Position numbers and translations under genes: made by a program. A stretch of DNA of 64,000 nt, from contig CAVUPF010000011.1 in NCBI GenBank assembly GCA_963743285.1, forward strand, positions 62,001-126,000, in the 5' to 3' direction. Each line of letters begins with the position of its first letter. Position 1 is the first letter of the stretch. Of the stretch, positions 33,334-42,340 are shown piece by piece. The stretch comes from CAVUPF01 sp963743285 (GTDB taxonomy: Bacteria; Actinomycetota; Thermoleophilia; Solirubrobacterales; 70-9). The notes beneath the pieces are model-generated. The model worked only from the letters and a program-made list of their open reading frames with translations. It was not told the origin of the DNA and searched no databases.

Positions 33334-35289
33334 TCAGCTTGCGTCGCCGCCGGCGTACCCCGGCCGCGGCCGCGGCATCGGCCGAGCGCCCTCGCGCTGG
33401 GGCCGCTCGGGGGCAGGCTCCGGCTCGGTTGGCTTCGCCGACTCCTCGTCCTCAGCGAAGACCTCGCCCTCCGGCTTGCCGTCGAGCAGCGCCACGAACT
33501 GCTCGGCGTCGATCGTCTCTCGCTCCAGGAGGATCTTCGAGACCCGGTCTAGAACATCGCGCTTTTCGGTGAGCAGATCCTTCGCGGTCTGGTGGGCGCC
33601 CTCGACGATGCGGCGGATCTCGTCGTCGATCTCGCGGGCGATCTCGTCGGAGTAGTCGGGCTCGGAGGAAAACTCACGGCCGAGAAAGGGCTGGCCCCGG
33701 TCATGGCCGAAGACCCGCGGGCCGAGCCGCTCAGACATGCCGAAGCGCATCACCATCTGCTTCGCGGTCTCGGTGACCTTCTCGAGATCGTTGGAGGCGC
33801 CAGTGGTGATCTCGCCGAAGACGATCTCCTCGGCCGCCCGGCCGCCAAGGGTCATCGCCATCGTGTCGGTCAACTCGGCTCGCGAGGTGAGGAACTTGTC
33901 CTCGGTGGGAAGGCTGATCGTGTAACCGAGCGCCTGGCCGCGGCTGATTATCGAGATCTTGTGGACCGGGTCGCAGTTGGGCAGCAGGTGTCCGACGATC
34001 GCGTGCCCGAGCTCGTGATAGGCGGTGATCAGCCGCTCCTTCTCCGACATCACACGGGTCTTCTTCTCGGGGCCCGCGATCACCCGCATGATCCCCTCCT
34101 CCAGCTCCTGCATCGAGATCTCGCGGTGGCCCTGGCGGGCGGTGAGGAGAGCGGCCTCGTTGATCAGGTTGGCGAGGTCGGCGCCGGTGAAGCCCGGGGT
34201 CTGGCCGGCCAGCGTGTCGAGGTCGATCTCCTTGGCCAGCGGCTTGCCGCGGGTATGGACCTCGAGGATGTGCTTGCGACCCTTGCGGTCGGGGCGGTCG
34301 ACGACGACCTGGCGGTCGAAGCGGCCGGGCCGCAGCAGTGCCGGGTCGAGGATGTCGGGGCGGTTTGTGGCGGCGATCAAGATGATGTTGTCCTTCATCT
34401 CAAAGCCGTCCATTTCGACCAGCAGCTGGTTCAGCGTCTGCTCGCGCTCATCGTGGCCGCCACCCATGCCGGCGCCGCGGTGGCGGCCGACAGCATCGAT
34501 CTCGTCCATGAAGATGATGCAGGGGGAGTTCTGCTTTGCCTGCTCGAAGAGGTCGCGGACCCGGCTGGCGCCGACCCCGACGAACATCTCGACGAAGTCC
34601 GAGCCGGAGATCGAAAAGAACGGCACCCCGGCTTCGCCGGCGACGGCGCGAGCGAGCAGGGTCTTGCCGGTGCCGGGAGGGCCGTAGAGCAAAACGCCCT
34701 TGGGTATTCGGGCGCCGAGCGCCTGGAACTTCTTCGGGTTCTCGAGGAATTCCTTGATCTCCTCTAGCTCCTGCACGGCCTCGTCGACCCCGGCGACATC
34801 GCGGAAGGTGATTTTCGGAGCGTCGACCGACATCCGCTTCGCTTTCGATTTGCCGAAGTTCATCACCCGCGAGCCGCCGCCCTGCATCTGGTTCATCAGG
34901 AAGATCCAGAAGCCAAAGAAGAGGACGAAGGGCAGGATGTAGGTGAGCAGCGAGAGCAGGCTGGAACCGCCGGTCCCATGCACGATCGTCTTCACGTTGG
35001 CAGCGTCGAGCGCGTTGATCAGGTCCTGCTCGGTGTTGTTCGGGTAGCCGGTAGAGAAGCTCTGGCCGCCGGCCTGCTTCTTCTCCTTGACGCTGAGCTC
35101 GTTTTCCTTGACGTTGAACGAGACTTCTTCGATCTTGTGTTCTGCGATCAGGCCGGTATTCGGCCTGACCAGTTCGTTGTAGGAGGGCGTTGGGGTTCCC
35201 GGCGAGCTGCTGATGAACCGCTGGGCAACGAAGGCCAGGATCACCACCAAAAGGATCGGGAAAGCCGCGCTTTTGAAGAAACGCCTCAT
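33334..35289 (-). CDS. ftsH: ATP-dependent zinc metalloprotease FtsH
   Basis: A 651-residue membrane AAA+ protease. There are two N-terminal membrane helices (residues 7-26 and ~112-132) around an extracytoplasmic domain. Then come the Walker A GPPGTGKTLLARAVAGEAG, the second region of homology NRPDILDPALLRPGRFDRQ and the zinc site HELGHAIVGH. The C-terminal 50 residues are acidic and Pro-rich. The gene is complete, and its position after hpt matches the tilS-hpt-ftsH order of many bacteria. Confidence 0.97.
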   Translation of the reverse strand: MRRFFKSAAFPILLVVILAFVAQRFISSSPGTPTPSYNELVRPNTGLIAEHKIEEVSFNVKENELSVKEKKQAGGQSFSTGYPNNTEQDLINALDAANVKTIVHGTGGSSLLSLLTYILPFVLFFGFWIFLMNQMQGGGSRVMNFGKSKAKRMSVDAPKITFRDVAGVDEAVQELEEIKEFLENPKKFQALGARIPKGVLLYGPPGTGKTLLARAVAGEAGVPFFSISGSDFVEMFVGVGASRVRDLFEQAKQNSPCIIFMDEIDAVGRHRGAGMGGGHDEREQTLNQLLVEMDGFEMKDNIILIAATNRPDILDPALLRPGRFDRQVVVDRPDRKGRKHILEVHTRGKPLAKEIDLDTLAGQTPGFTGADLANLINEAALLTARQGHREISMQELEEGIMRVIAGPEKKTRVMSEKERLITAYHELGHAIVGHLLPNCDPVHKISIISRGQALGYTISLPTEDKFLTSRAELTDTMAMTLGGRAAEEIVFGEITTGASNDLEKVTETAKQMVMRFGMSERLGPRVFGHDRGQPFLGREFSSEPDYSDEIAREIDDEIRRIVEGAHQTAKDLLTEKRDVLDRVSKILLERETIDAEQFVALLDGKPEGEVFAEDEESAKPTEPEPAPERPQREGARPMPRPRPGYAGGDAS

Positions 35290-35327
35290 GGGCAGAAGAA
35301 ATCAGCGTACCAGGGCAGTTTTGCGCC

Positions 35328-35855
35328 TCAGCCCTGTAACGCGGCGACGTAATCGAGGTTGCGGTAGCGCTGAGCGTGGTCGAGGCCATAGCCGATCGCG
35401 AAGCGGTCGGGGATCTCGAACCCCACGTAGCGGGGGGAGAGATCGACACGGAGGCGCTCCGGCTTGGTGAGCAGCGCGCAGACCTCCAGCGAGGCGGGGT
35501 TGCGGGCCCTCAGGTTGCGCATCAGGTAGTGAAGGGTGAGGCCGGAGTCGATGATGTCCTCGACGAGCAGTACGTGACGTCCCTCGATCGGGGCATCGAG
35601 GTCCTTGAGGATCCGCACCACACCCGAGGAGTCGGTCTGCGAGCCATAGCTGGAGACCGCCATGAAGTCGATCTCGCAGGGCACGGTGAGACTACGCATC
35701 AGGTCGGCAAGGAAGAGCACCGCGCCCTTCAGCACCCCGACCATGAAGAGGTCGCGGCCTTGGTAATCGCTACTCACCTCGTCGCCGAGTTCGGCGATGC
35801 GGCGCTTCAGCTCCTCGCTGGAGACGAGGGTCTCGCCGATCGCCGGGTCCGCCAT
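35328..35855 (-). CDS. hpt: Hypoxanthine phosphoribosyltransferase
   Basis: A 175-residue purine-salvage enzyme that makes IMP and GMP. The PRPP motif is VLLVEDIIDSGLTLHYL, preceded by MVGVLKGAVLFLADLMRSL and followed by KPERLRVDLSPRYVGFEIPD. It starts 45 bp after tilS and ends 38 bp before ftsH, the usual cluster. Confidence 0.95.
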   Translation of the reverse strand: MADPAIGETLVSSEELKRRIAELGDEVSSDYQGRDLFMVGVLKGAVLFLADLMRSLTVPCEIDFMAVSSYGSQTDSSGVVRILKDLDAPIEGRHVLLVEDIIDSGLTLHYLMRNLRARNPASLEVCALLTKPERLRVDLSPRYVGFEIPDRFAIGYGLDHAQRYRNLDYVAALQG

Positions 35856-35900
35856 CGAGGCGCAGTCTAGATATAGGGAGGGCTGGCCGAGACCGGGGCG

Positions 35901-36857
35901 CTAACCGAGCTCGGCGTGAAGCACGCCGCGCTCGGCAACAGCGCGGACGCCGCCGCCCAGATCGAGCCTCGCGGTGCCGGTGCGGCGCAGCGCCGTGACC
36001 TCCTCAGCATGGCGAGCCGCGCCCGCAACCGGGCGACCGGCGGCCCGGTCGGCGAGCCGTTGCACAACGAGCCGGCGCAGCGCCGGCGGCAGCGCTGCAA
36101 GCCGCTCCAGCCCGATCGTTCCCCTCGCCCCGTTGGAACCGTCGACCTCAGCCGCGACAAGCGCGTCTAGGACGTCTGCCTCGTCGCGCAGCAGCTCCGC
36201 GGTGCGCAGCACGTTCGCCGCTGCGGCCGGATGGATCGCCGCCAGCGCCGGGATCAGCCCATGCCGCACGCGGTTGCGCGCGTAGGTGGGCTCGGAGTTG
36301 GTGGCGTCGTCGCACCACGAGAGGCCCCTCTCTTCGCAGTAGGCAGTGGTCTCCGCTCGGGTGAAGGCAAGCAGCGGCCGCGCCAGCCGCCCGTCGCGAG
36401 GCCGCATGCCCAGCAGCGCCCGGCGGCTGGGCGAGGAGGCGAGTCGGTAGAGGATTGTCTCGACCTGGTCATCGGCGGTGTGACCTGTCGCGATCGTCGC
36501 GTCGCCGGCCAGCGCCAGTGCCGCGGCCGCGGCGTAGCGAGTGTCGCGTGCCCACGACTGCAGGTTGCCGGGTCCCTCGGGACGCCGCGGACGCTTGACC
36601 ACGAGCCGTGCCCCGAGCCGCTCACAGAGCACCGTGCAGTGACGCTCGTCGTCCCTAGAGTCGTCGCGCAGGCCGTAGTTGAGGTGCAGCCCGGTGACCT
36701 CCTCGGGACCCAACGCCCGCACCGCCAGATCGAAAAGGCAGACCGAGTCCCGCCCGCCGGAGAGCAGGGCGATCAACGGCGTCCCGGTCGGCATCAGACC
36801 CCCGGCCCGCACCTCTTCCAGCATGCGGTCACTCTCCATGACGCTGAGTGTAGGCAT
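35901..36857 (-). CDS. tilS: tRNA(Ile)-lysidine synthase
   Basis: A 318-residue N-type ATP pyrophosphatase that converts C34 of tRNA-Ile(CAU) to lysidine. The PP loop is LLSGGRDSVCLFDLA (~residues 28-42), followed by GLHLNYGLRDDSRDDE and ATGHTADDQVETILYRLASS. The C-terminal TilS domain is short and ends ARLDLGGGVRAVAERGVL. Start ATG 36857; ATG 36839 (MESDRMLEEV) would also fit. It begins 24 bases after the cyclase gene. Confidence 0.92.
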   Translation of the reverse strand: MPTLSVMESDRMLEEVRAGGLMPTGTPLIALLSGGRDSVCLFDLAVRALGPEEVTGLHLNYGLRDDSRDDERHCTVLCERLGARLVVKRPRRPEGPGNLQSWARDTRYAAAAALALAGDATIATGHTADDQVETILYRLASSPSRRALLGMRPRDGRLARPLLAFTRAETTAYCEERGLSWCDDATNSEPTYARNRVRHGLIPALAAIHPAAAANVLRTAELLRDEADVLDALVAAEVDGSNGARGTIGLERLAALPPALRRLVVQRLADRAAGRPVAGAARHAEEVTALRRTGTARLDLGGGVRAVAERGVLHAELG

Positions 36858-36881
36858 GCCCAGGTCGAGGCTCGTGGGCGA

Positions 36882-38072
36882 TCAGGCCATCGCCATGACC
36901 ACGAACAACGGGGTGGGAACGGGGAACCCCTTCAGGCCCACCTCGCCGATCGGTTCGAACTCGAGACCATCACGCTCTTCGATCGCGTCGATCACCCGGT
37001 CGGTGGCGAGCACCTCGCCGGCCTGGGCCCGGCTGACGACTCGGTGGGCAAGGTTGACCTGCCCGCCAAAGTAGTCCCCGTCGCGATAGACAGCCTCGCC
37101 GAAGTGGATTCCGACGCGCGGCTGTGGGCGCTCCGAAAAGCGCGAGAGGAAGCCCACCGCCCACTCGGTCAGTGAGGCAGCATCGGGCGAGACGACCATC
37201 ACCTCGTCGCCGATCGTCTTGACGATCGTCGCCTCCGGCGGCAGCGTCACCTCGACGGTCTCGACGAAGCGCTCGACCAAGTCCAGGGCCTCCAGGTCCC
37301 CCTCCTCCTCTGTGTAGCGGGTGAACCCCGCGATATCGATGAAGCAGAGGGCGACTGTGACCTGTCCCAGCTCGGTCGCAGCTTCGCCCAGCCCGCTCTC
37401 CATGTGGCCGACCACGTCCTGCTCAAGGAAGAAGCGCAGGTAACGAGTGTGCAGGTACTCGGTGAGCGGAGCGGCGAGGGGCAGGATGTCGGAGGCCAGC
37501 TCTCCCATCTCCTCGGCCATCTCCAGCTCCGGCACGGCGTCGCGGATCATCGGTTCGTGGACGTAGAGGTGGAAGAGCCGCACCTCGGCGTCGGCGATGC
37601 GGCGCAACGACTGCACGTAGACGCGGACCAGCTGGAGAAAAGCGACAAGCGGGAAGCCAGCGGCGAGGACGCGAGCGCAGTGGCGCATGGCATCGACGTC
37701 GCTCGGGTTGAGAATTCGCTCTTGCCCGAGTGGGGTGCCGAGAATGACCAGGATGCGCTCGATCAGCTCCGACTCGAGGCCGGTCTCCTTCGCCACCTCC
37801 TCGACCGCGACCTGCTCGTCGGGCTCGGAGAACAGCTCCTCGGTGAAGCCGAAGGCGAGCCTCCCCTCGCGGCCCGCCCTCTTTAGATCCTCCAGTGAAT
37901 GCCCCCGCTCCCGCAGCCGTGACACGACCCGCGCTTGAGCGGCGGCGGCCGCCGTCCAGCGATCCCGCCTCACGGGAACCACCTTCTCGGCCGCCCAGCG
38001 TTTCAGCGTGCTGGCCGGGACGCCGGAGCGGCGGGCGGCCTCGCTGAGGGAGATGTACTCATCAGGGGGCAT
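36882..38072 (-). CDS. MerR-type HTH fused to class III adenylate/guanylate cyclase
   Basis: A 396-residue cytoplasmic protein. Residues ~5-60 are a MerR-type helix-turn-helix (ISLSEAARRSGVPASTLKRW). Residues ~85-225 are all-helical and resemble the adenylate cyclase regulatory domain of Rv1264 type. Residues ~235-395 form a class III catalytic domain with both metal Asp residues (FIDIAGFTRYTEEEGD and TIGDEVMVV), the substrate Lys (VKTIGD) and the transition-state Asn/Arg pair (QVNLAHRVVSRAQAGEVL). All catalytic residues are present, so cyclase activity is likely. A DNA-binding and nucleotide-producing single protein is unusual and could couple signalling to transcription. Confidence 0.85.
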   Translation of the reverse strand: MPPDEYISLSEAARRSGVPASTLKRWAAEKVVPVRRDRWTAAAAAQARVVSRLRERGHSLEDLKRAGREGRLAFGFTEELFSEPDEQVAVEEVAKETGLESELIERILVILGTPLGQERILNPSDVDAMRHCARVLAAGFPLVAFLQLVRVYVQSLRRIADAEVRLFHLYVHEPMIRDAVPELEMAEEMGELASDILPLAAPLTEYLHTRYLRFFLEQDVVGHMESGLGEAATELGQVTVALCFIDIAGFTRYTEEEGDLEALDLVERFVETVEVTLPPEATIVKTIGDEVMVVSPDAASLTEWAVGFLSRFSERPQPRVGIHFGEAVYRDGDYFGGQVNLAHRVVSRAQAGEVLATDRVIDAIEERDGLEFEPIGEVGLKGFPVPTPLFVVMAMA

Positions 38073-38158
38073 CGCGGGTCGAGGCTAGCGGGACGCGGGG
38101 ACCTAAGGGCTATACGAGAGCGAGACGGGTCGTAACGGGTGCCAAGATGGTCCGCCGC

Positions 38159-38363
38159 ATGCCCGAGCGACTCCGCCCAACGGCCCCGATCGCCGCCGCC
38201 GCGGTGCTGGTCGACGATCCGGGCCGGGAACAACCTCGCGCGCGGAGTGTGGGGATATACGGGGCTGACGCCCGCCTCCCTGGAGCTGACGATCCAGGCA
38301 ACCGGGACGGGCGGGCCGAGCGCGGCGATCGTGCTCGGCGACGCTCGAATATTCTCAGGCTAA
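38159..38363 (+). pseudogene. N-terminal remnant of a purine/uridine nucleoside phosphorylase
   Basis: Starting at ATG 38159 (an ATG at 38147 is also in frame) the codons give MPERLRPTAPIAAAAVLVDD, the typical opening of PNP/UDP-phosphorylase family proteins including the phosphate-binding DPGR. After a frame change near 38222 the sequence continues NNLARGVWGYTGLTPASLEL then TIQATGTGGPSAAIVLGD, matching the next conserved part (ARGLWGYTG, TGxGGPSAA). About 15 residues between the two parts are missing, and the frame ends at 38363 without the remaining three quarters of the protein. A truncated, internally deleted relic. Confidence 0.7.
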
Positions 38364-38372
38364 GGTCGAGGG

Positions 38373-38693
38373 TTAGTCTTTGCCTGATTTGGCGATCCGA
38401 CGGCGGAGCTCGGCAAGCTCGCTGACGGCCTGGTCAACCTGCTCCTCTACCTCCTCCAATCGCTGCGAAAAAGAGCGCAGCCGGCGCTCGAGGCGCTCGA
38501 CATCCCCGGCGGAGGGCAGGTTGAGCGCGCCCAGCGCGGCATGCTGTGCCTCGAGCGCCTTCTCGCGGGCGCCGAAGGCGGCGGCGAGGGCGTTCTCGAG
38601 GACCTGGCTGTCGAAGAGGGCCTGGGCGAGGTCGCCGATCGCGTGCTCGCTGCGGGCCCTGAGGCCCTCCTGCTCGTCCTGCTCCGCGCTCAT
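38373..38693 (-). CDS. Small acidic coiled-coil protein
   Basis: A 106-residue protein from ATG 38693 (MSAEQDEQEGLRARSEHAIG). It has a helical first half and a heptad coiled coil in the second (VERLERRLRSFSQRLEEVEE), ending RRRIAKSGKD. There is no signal or membrane helix, and I recognise no family. It is divergent from the cell-wall hydrolase gene downstream at 38898. Confidence 0.55.
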   Translation of the reverse strand: MSAEQDEQEGLRARSEHAIGDLAQALFDSQVLENALAAAFGAREKALEAQHAALGALNLPSAGDVERLERRLRSFSQRLEEVEEQVDQAVSELAELRRRIAKSGKD

Positions 38694-38897
38694 TGACCTG
38701 AGCTTAACGAGCCCATCCGGCATGGCTGAAATCCTCCACCCCGCCGATATGGAACAAACGTTGATTAAGGCCTTGTTGGGAGGCGTCGCAACCCATTGCA
38801 TGCCCCCATGCCAGCAAGTAGCGTGGGCGAGCCTGTTTGGCGGGGAGAGAGCGAACAAGGATCGCGCGATCCGTCAGAGCGGGCATCGAGGCGCCGC

Positions 38898-41375
38898 ATG
38901 AGACACAAGCTTGCACTGACCATCGCACTGGCCAGCTTCTGCGCCGTGACTGCGCTCGGCGCCGCCGTGGCCGGCGCCAGCACGCCGAGCCTGAGCAACG
39001 CCGCGCAGCCGGCGACGCCGCTCGGCACGACGCCGACGACGCCGACGACGCCGACGACGACCGTGCCGACCTGCCCGAAGGAGGTCAGCCACCACCGCCA
39101 CGCTCCGACCCACAAGGCCAAAGCGGGCTGCCAGCCTGCCTCCGAAAGCGGCGAAGAAACGACCGCCACGACGCCCTCGGGCGGGGTCAAACACGGTGCG
39201 AGCATCGGCTTCGGCAAGGCCCCCGGCGAAGCCCGCCACGAACCGAGAACGGGAGCGCTCCATGGCCAGCGCAGCGGCGGGGAAGCCGTGAATGGCGGCG
39301 TCAGAGCACCGAGCGGCAAGGCCGGCGCTCGACAGGTGAAGGGCAGCGGCGCGGCGGCTGGCGACGGCGGCTCGCCGGTCGAACCTGGCTCGACCGCGGC
39401 CGGCTCCTTCGAATCGATTTCGATCGGGGTCACCGACTTCGCGATCGGCTCGTTCGAAATCCCCCCGCTGCTTTTGCCCGTCTACCAAGCCTGCGGCACC
39501 CAGTACGACATCCCCTGGGAGGTGCTTGCCGCGATCAACAAAGTCGAGACCAACTTCGGCACCGACCTCGGCCCCTCCAGCGCCGGCGCGGAGGGATGGA
39601 TGCAGTTCCTGCCTTCGACCTGGGCGACATGGGGAGTCGACGCCAACGGCGACGGCCGCAGCGACCCCTACAACCCAGTCGACGCGATCTGCGCCGCCGC
39701 TCGCTACCTCGCCGCAGCGGGTGGGGCGAAGGACATCTCCAAGGCTGTCTTCGCCTACAACCACGCCGACTGGTATGTGCGAGAGGTGCTGAGCGACGCT
39801 CAGAACTACGAGAGCCTCCCCGCCAACCTGGTCAGCGCGCTGACCCAGCTCGCCGAGGGATCCAACTTCCCGGTACGCGGCAAGGCCAGCTATGCGGACA
39901 ATGCCGGCGCCGCCGAAGCGCTGCAGCGGAACTGGCTCAGCGAAGCAACCGCCTCGGCCGCCGTCAAGCGCACTCATCCCTCGGCGGCCGGGATCAACAT
40001 CTACGCGGCGGCCGGCTCTCCCGTAATCGCCGTCGCCAACGGCACCGTCCTCAAGGTCGGACACAGCGCCCACCTCGGCAACTACATGGTTCTCCAGGAC
40101 GCCTACGGAAGCCGCTTCACATACGCCGACCTGGGGGCGATCCGCAGCCGCTATCGAACACCGAAGGCCAAACAGCCCTCGGTTCCGACCGCGAAGCTCG
40201 CGGCGATGAGGACGCCGGCCTCAAACTTGGCGGCGACTGGCGAGCGCAGCTTCCGGCGGCGCCTCTACGCCCTCCCCGGCCGCCCTGCCAACCGGGCTCG
40301 CGCCGCGCTCGTTGGGCAGCTCGGCGCCGCCTCGGTGGCGACCACCGAGCAGCGACTCGGCAAGGGCGCCCAGGTGGTAGCGGGGACGGTGCTCGCGCAG
40401 GTCGGAGCCAGCGCCTCGGGCTCCGGGGCCCACATCAACTTCTCGATCCAGCCCGACGGCTCGCCGAAGATCGACCCCACGGCGATCCTCGACGGCTGGC
40501 GCAGAGGCGGCGCGGGAGCGATCTACCACAACGCCCGACCGCTCGCCCCGAGCGCCAGCCCCGCCCAGGTGCTGCTGCTCTCCGGCGAGGACCTGCGACG
40601 CCGATCTCTCAGCGACAGCCGCCTCTCGCTACCGCCCTGTGAGCAAAGCGCGATCCGCGCGGGACAGGTGGAACGGCGCGCCCTGGCGGGAATCGAGTAC
40701 CTCACCGCCCTGCGCTTTAGCCTCGGGATCTCCCCGTCGAGCTGTGCCAACCACAGCGGCTTCGTAGTGAAGATCGACCGGGTCAACGACACCTCGGTGC
40801 TCGGCCACCAGGGGGCCGGAGATCCTCCCCACGAACTGGCTCAGGCGACGCTGCGGATGCAGAGCGCCGTGCAACCGCAGGAGGTGGTCTCGACGATGCG
40901 GCTCGGCAACGTCGCCGTCGCCAGCGACGCGCGACCGCGCCTCATCGACCTCGACTTCTCACCCCCCCAGACAGCGAGCCTCATCGACGGCAAAGCGATC
41001 GCGCCGATCAACGCACCGCCCGCCATCCAGGCGATGATCGCCGCCGCCAACCACATCTCGACCACACCGTACATCTGGGGTGGCGGGCACGGCTCCTGGA
41101 ACTCTCCAGGCTATGACTGCTCCGGAGCGGTCAGCTACGTACTCCATGCCGCCCAGCTGCTCTCCACACCGCTTACCTCGGGGGCGCTCGAGAACTTTGG
41201 GCAGCCGGGCGCCGGGCGCTGGGTCACCGTCTACGCCAACTCCGTCCACACCTACGCCGAGATCGCCGGCCTGCGCTGGGACACGGTCGGCGACGCTCAG
41301 GGCACCGGGCCGCGCTGGCACACCGAACCGCCCTATCCGGCCGGCTTCGTAGTCCGCCACCCCGCCGGCTACTGA
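38898..41375 (+). CDS. Secreted multi-domain cell-wall hydrolase: lytic transglycosylase, degenerate M23, NlpC/P60-like
   Basis: An 825-residue exported protein with a signal peptide (MRHKLALTIALASFCAVTAL). A Thr/Pro repeat and a low-complexity region precede the catalytic part. Residues ~190-300 form an MltB-like transglycosylase domain with catalytic Glu in AAINKVETNFG and GAEGWMQFLPSTWATWGVDA. Residues ~360-520 resemble an M23/LytM domain (AAAGSPVIAVANGTVLKVG), but expected zinc ligands are replaced (GINI for G.D, YADLG for YAHL, HIN for HxH), so it is probably non-catalytic. Residues ~715-825 carry WGGGHGSWNSPGYDCSGAVS with the NlpC/P60 Cys. It likely remodels peptidoglycan during growth or division. 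Confidence 0.82.
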   Translation: MRHKLALTIALASFCAVTALGAAVAGASTPSLSNAAQPATPLGTTPTTPTTPTTTVPTCPKEVSHHRHAPTHKAKAGCQPASESGEETTATTPSGGVKHGASIGFGKAPGEARHEPRTGALHGQRSGGEAVNGGVRAPSGKAGARQVKGSGAAAGDGGSPVEPGSTAAGSFESISIGVTDFAIGSFEIPPLLLPVYQACGTQYDIPWEVLAAINKVETNFGTDLGPSSAGAEGWMQFLPSTWATWGVDANGDGRSDPYNPVDAICAAARYLAAAGGAKDISKAVFAYNHADWYVREVLSDAQNYESLPANLVSALTQLAEGSNFPVRGKASYADNAGAAEALQRNWLSEATASAAVKRTHPSAAGINIYAAAGSPVIAVANGTVLKVGHSAHLGNYMVLQDAYGSRFTYADLGAIRSRYRTPKAKQPSVPTAKLAAMRTPASNLAATGERSFRRRLYALPGRPANRARAALVGQLGAASVATTEQRLGKGAQVVAGTVLAQVGASASGSGAHINFSIQPDGSPKIDPTAILDGWRRGGAGAIYHNARPLAPSASPAQVLLLSGEDLRRRSLSDSRLSLPPCEQSAIRAGQVERRALAGIEYLTALRFSLGISPSSCANHSGFVVKIDRVNDTSVLGHQGAGDPPHELAQATLRMQSAVQPQEVVSTMRLGNVAVASDARPRLIDLDFSPPQTASLIDGKAIAPINAPPAIQAMIAAANHISTTPYIWGGGHGSWNSPGYDCSGAVSYVLHAAQLLSTPLTSGALENFGQPGAGRWVTVYANSVHTYAEIAGLRWDTVGDAQGTGPRWHTEPPYPAGFVVRHPAGY

Positions 41376-41419
41376 GAGCCCAGCGGCCGCGAGCCGGCCC
41401 GAGGAGATAATCCGGCCTC

Positions 41420-42298
41420 GTGGCCCAGCTCTTCGGATTCGTGCAGTTCGAGTTCGCCGGCCCGCTCGCGATCGGGGATGGTCGCTACCTGGAGCGCGCC
41501 GGCGCCGGGCGGGATGGGGAGAGCGTGCTGATCGTCGCGACGCTCGGCGCGCCGCGGCCCGCCTCAAAGCGCCGGAAACGGCCGCGAGCGACCGAGGCCG
41601 GGCGCTCGATCGCCCCCTTGCCGCTGGCTCGGGCGACGGCGGTGCGGGCGTTTGAGCCATTTGATCGCGAGCCCGAAGCCGCCCGCTGGCTGGAGGAGGC
41701 GATGCAGACAGACGAGGCGGTCGATGCCCTGGTCGCCGAGGGCATCGCCCTCCTAAACCGGGCCCTGCACGTCCACGCGACCTCGAGCGCCGACCCCCAC
41801 GGCCATGAGCTGAGCCCCGAGCGAGCCGTCGCGGTGCGGGTCGGCTACGGCAGCGGCGAGGAGGTCGCAACGGGAAGATTCGCCGCCGCCTGCGAGGTCG
41901 ACGTCTGGGCGACCGACGCCTCGCGAAGGCGGCGGCGCGCCGAATCGCTGCGCCCCCAGGAACGAACCGCGGCGGTACTCGGCGGTCGCGAACGAATCGA
42001 CGCCTGCGAGACGCTGCTGCTGCGTGCCCGCGCCGACCTCGACGCCGGGCGCAGCCGGGAGGCGGCACTGCAGCTTCGAGTCGGGCTGGAGGCGCTGCTG
42101 GTCGAGCTGGGCGGGGCGGTGACCGATTCCGGCCACGCCGAGGACATGGGGACGCTCCAAGCGCGCCGGAGGGAGGCCGGTGAGGCGGCAAACATCGCGT
42201 TGAGGGGCGATCTTGACGCTGAAGTCGAGCGTCGAGTGGGCGAGCTGCTCGAGATCTGTGAGCGGGTGCTGAGGCGCCGACGCGTCTTGCGCGACTGA
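41420..42298 (+). CDS. Hypothetical protein
   Basis: A 292-residue soluble protein starting with GTG (MAQLFGFVQFEFAGPLAIGD). The N-terminal third is beta-rich, a linker of Arg/Lys-rich sequence follows (ASKRRKRPRATEAGR), and the C-terminal third is helical (ACETLLLRARADLDAGRSRE). No known motif is visible. It lies 44 bp after the cell-wall hydrolase on the same strand, so the two may be co-transcribed. Confidence 0.6.
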   Translation: MAQLFGFVQFEFAGPLAIGDGRYLERAGAGRDGESVLIVATLGAPRPASKRRKRPRATEAGRSIAPLPLARATAVRAFEPFDREPEAARWLEEAMQTDEAVDALVAEGIALLNRALHVHATSSADPHGHELSPERAVAVRVGYGSGEEVATGRFAAACEVDVWATDASRRRRRAESLRPQERTAAVLGGRERIDACETLLLRARADLDAGRSREAALQLRVGLEALLVELGGAVTDSGHAEDMGTLQARRREAGEAANIALRGDLDAEVERRVGELLEICERVLRRRRVLRD

Positions 42299-42340
42299 TC
42301 AACCCTGAGCCTCGACTGGAGGCTTATGGTTAGGCTCACG

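Noticed and set aside
39026..39065. cgacgccgacga-type repeats as possible CRISPR or satellite
   Set aside because: They encode a Thr/Pro linker after the signal peptide; no spacers or regular units.
38837..40642. 601-codon open frame in another frame of the cell-wall hydrolase gene
   Set aside because: Very Arg-rich shadow frame; the overlapping frame has a signal peptide and recognised domains.
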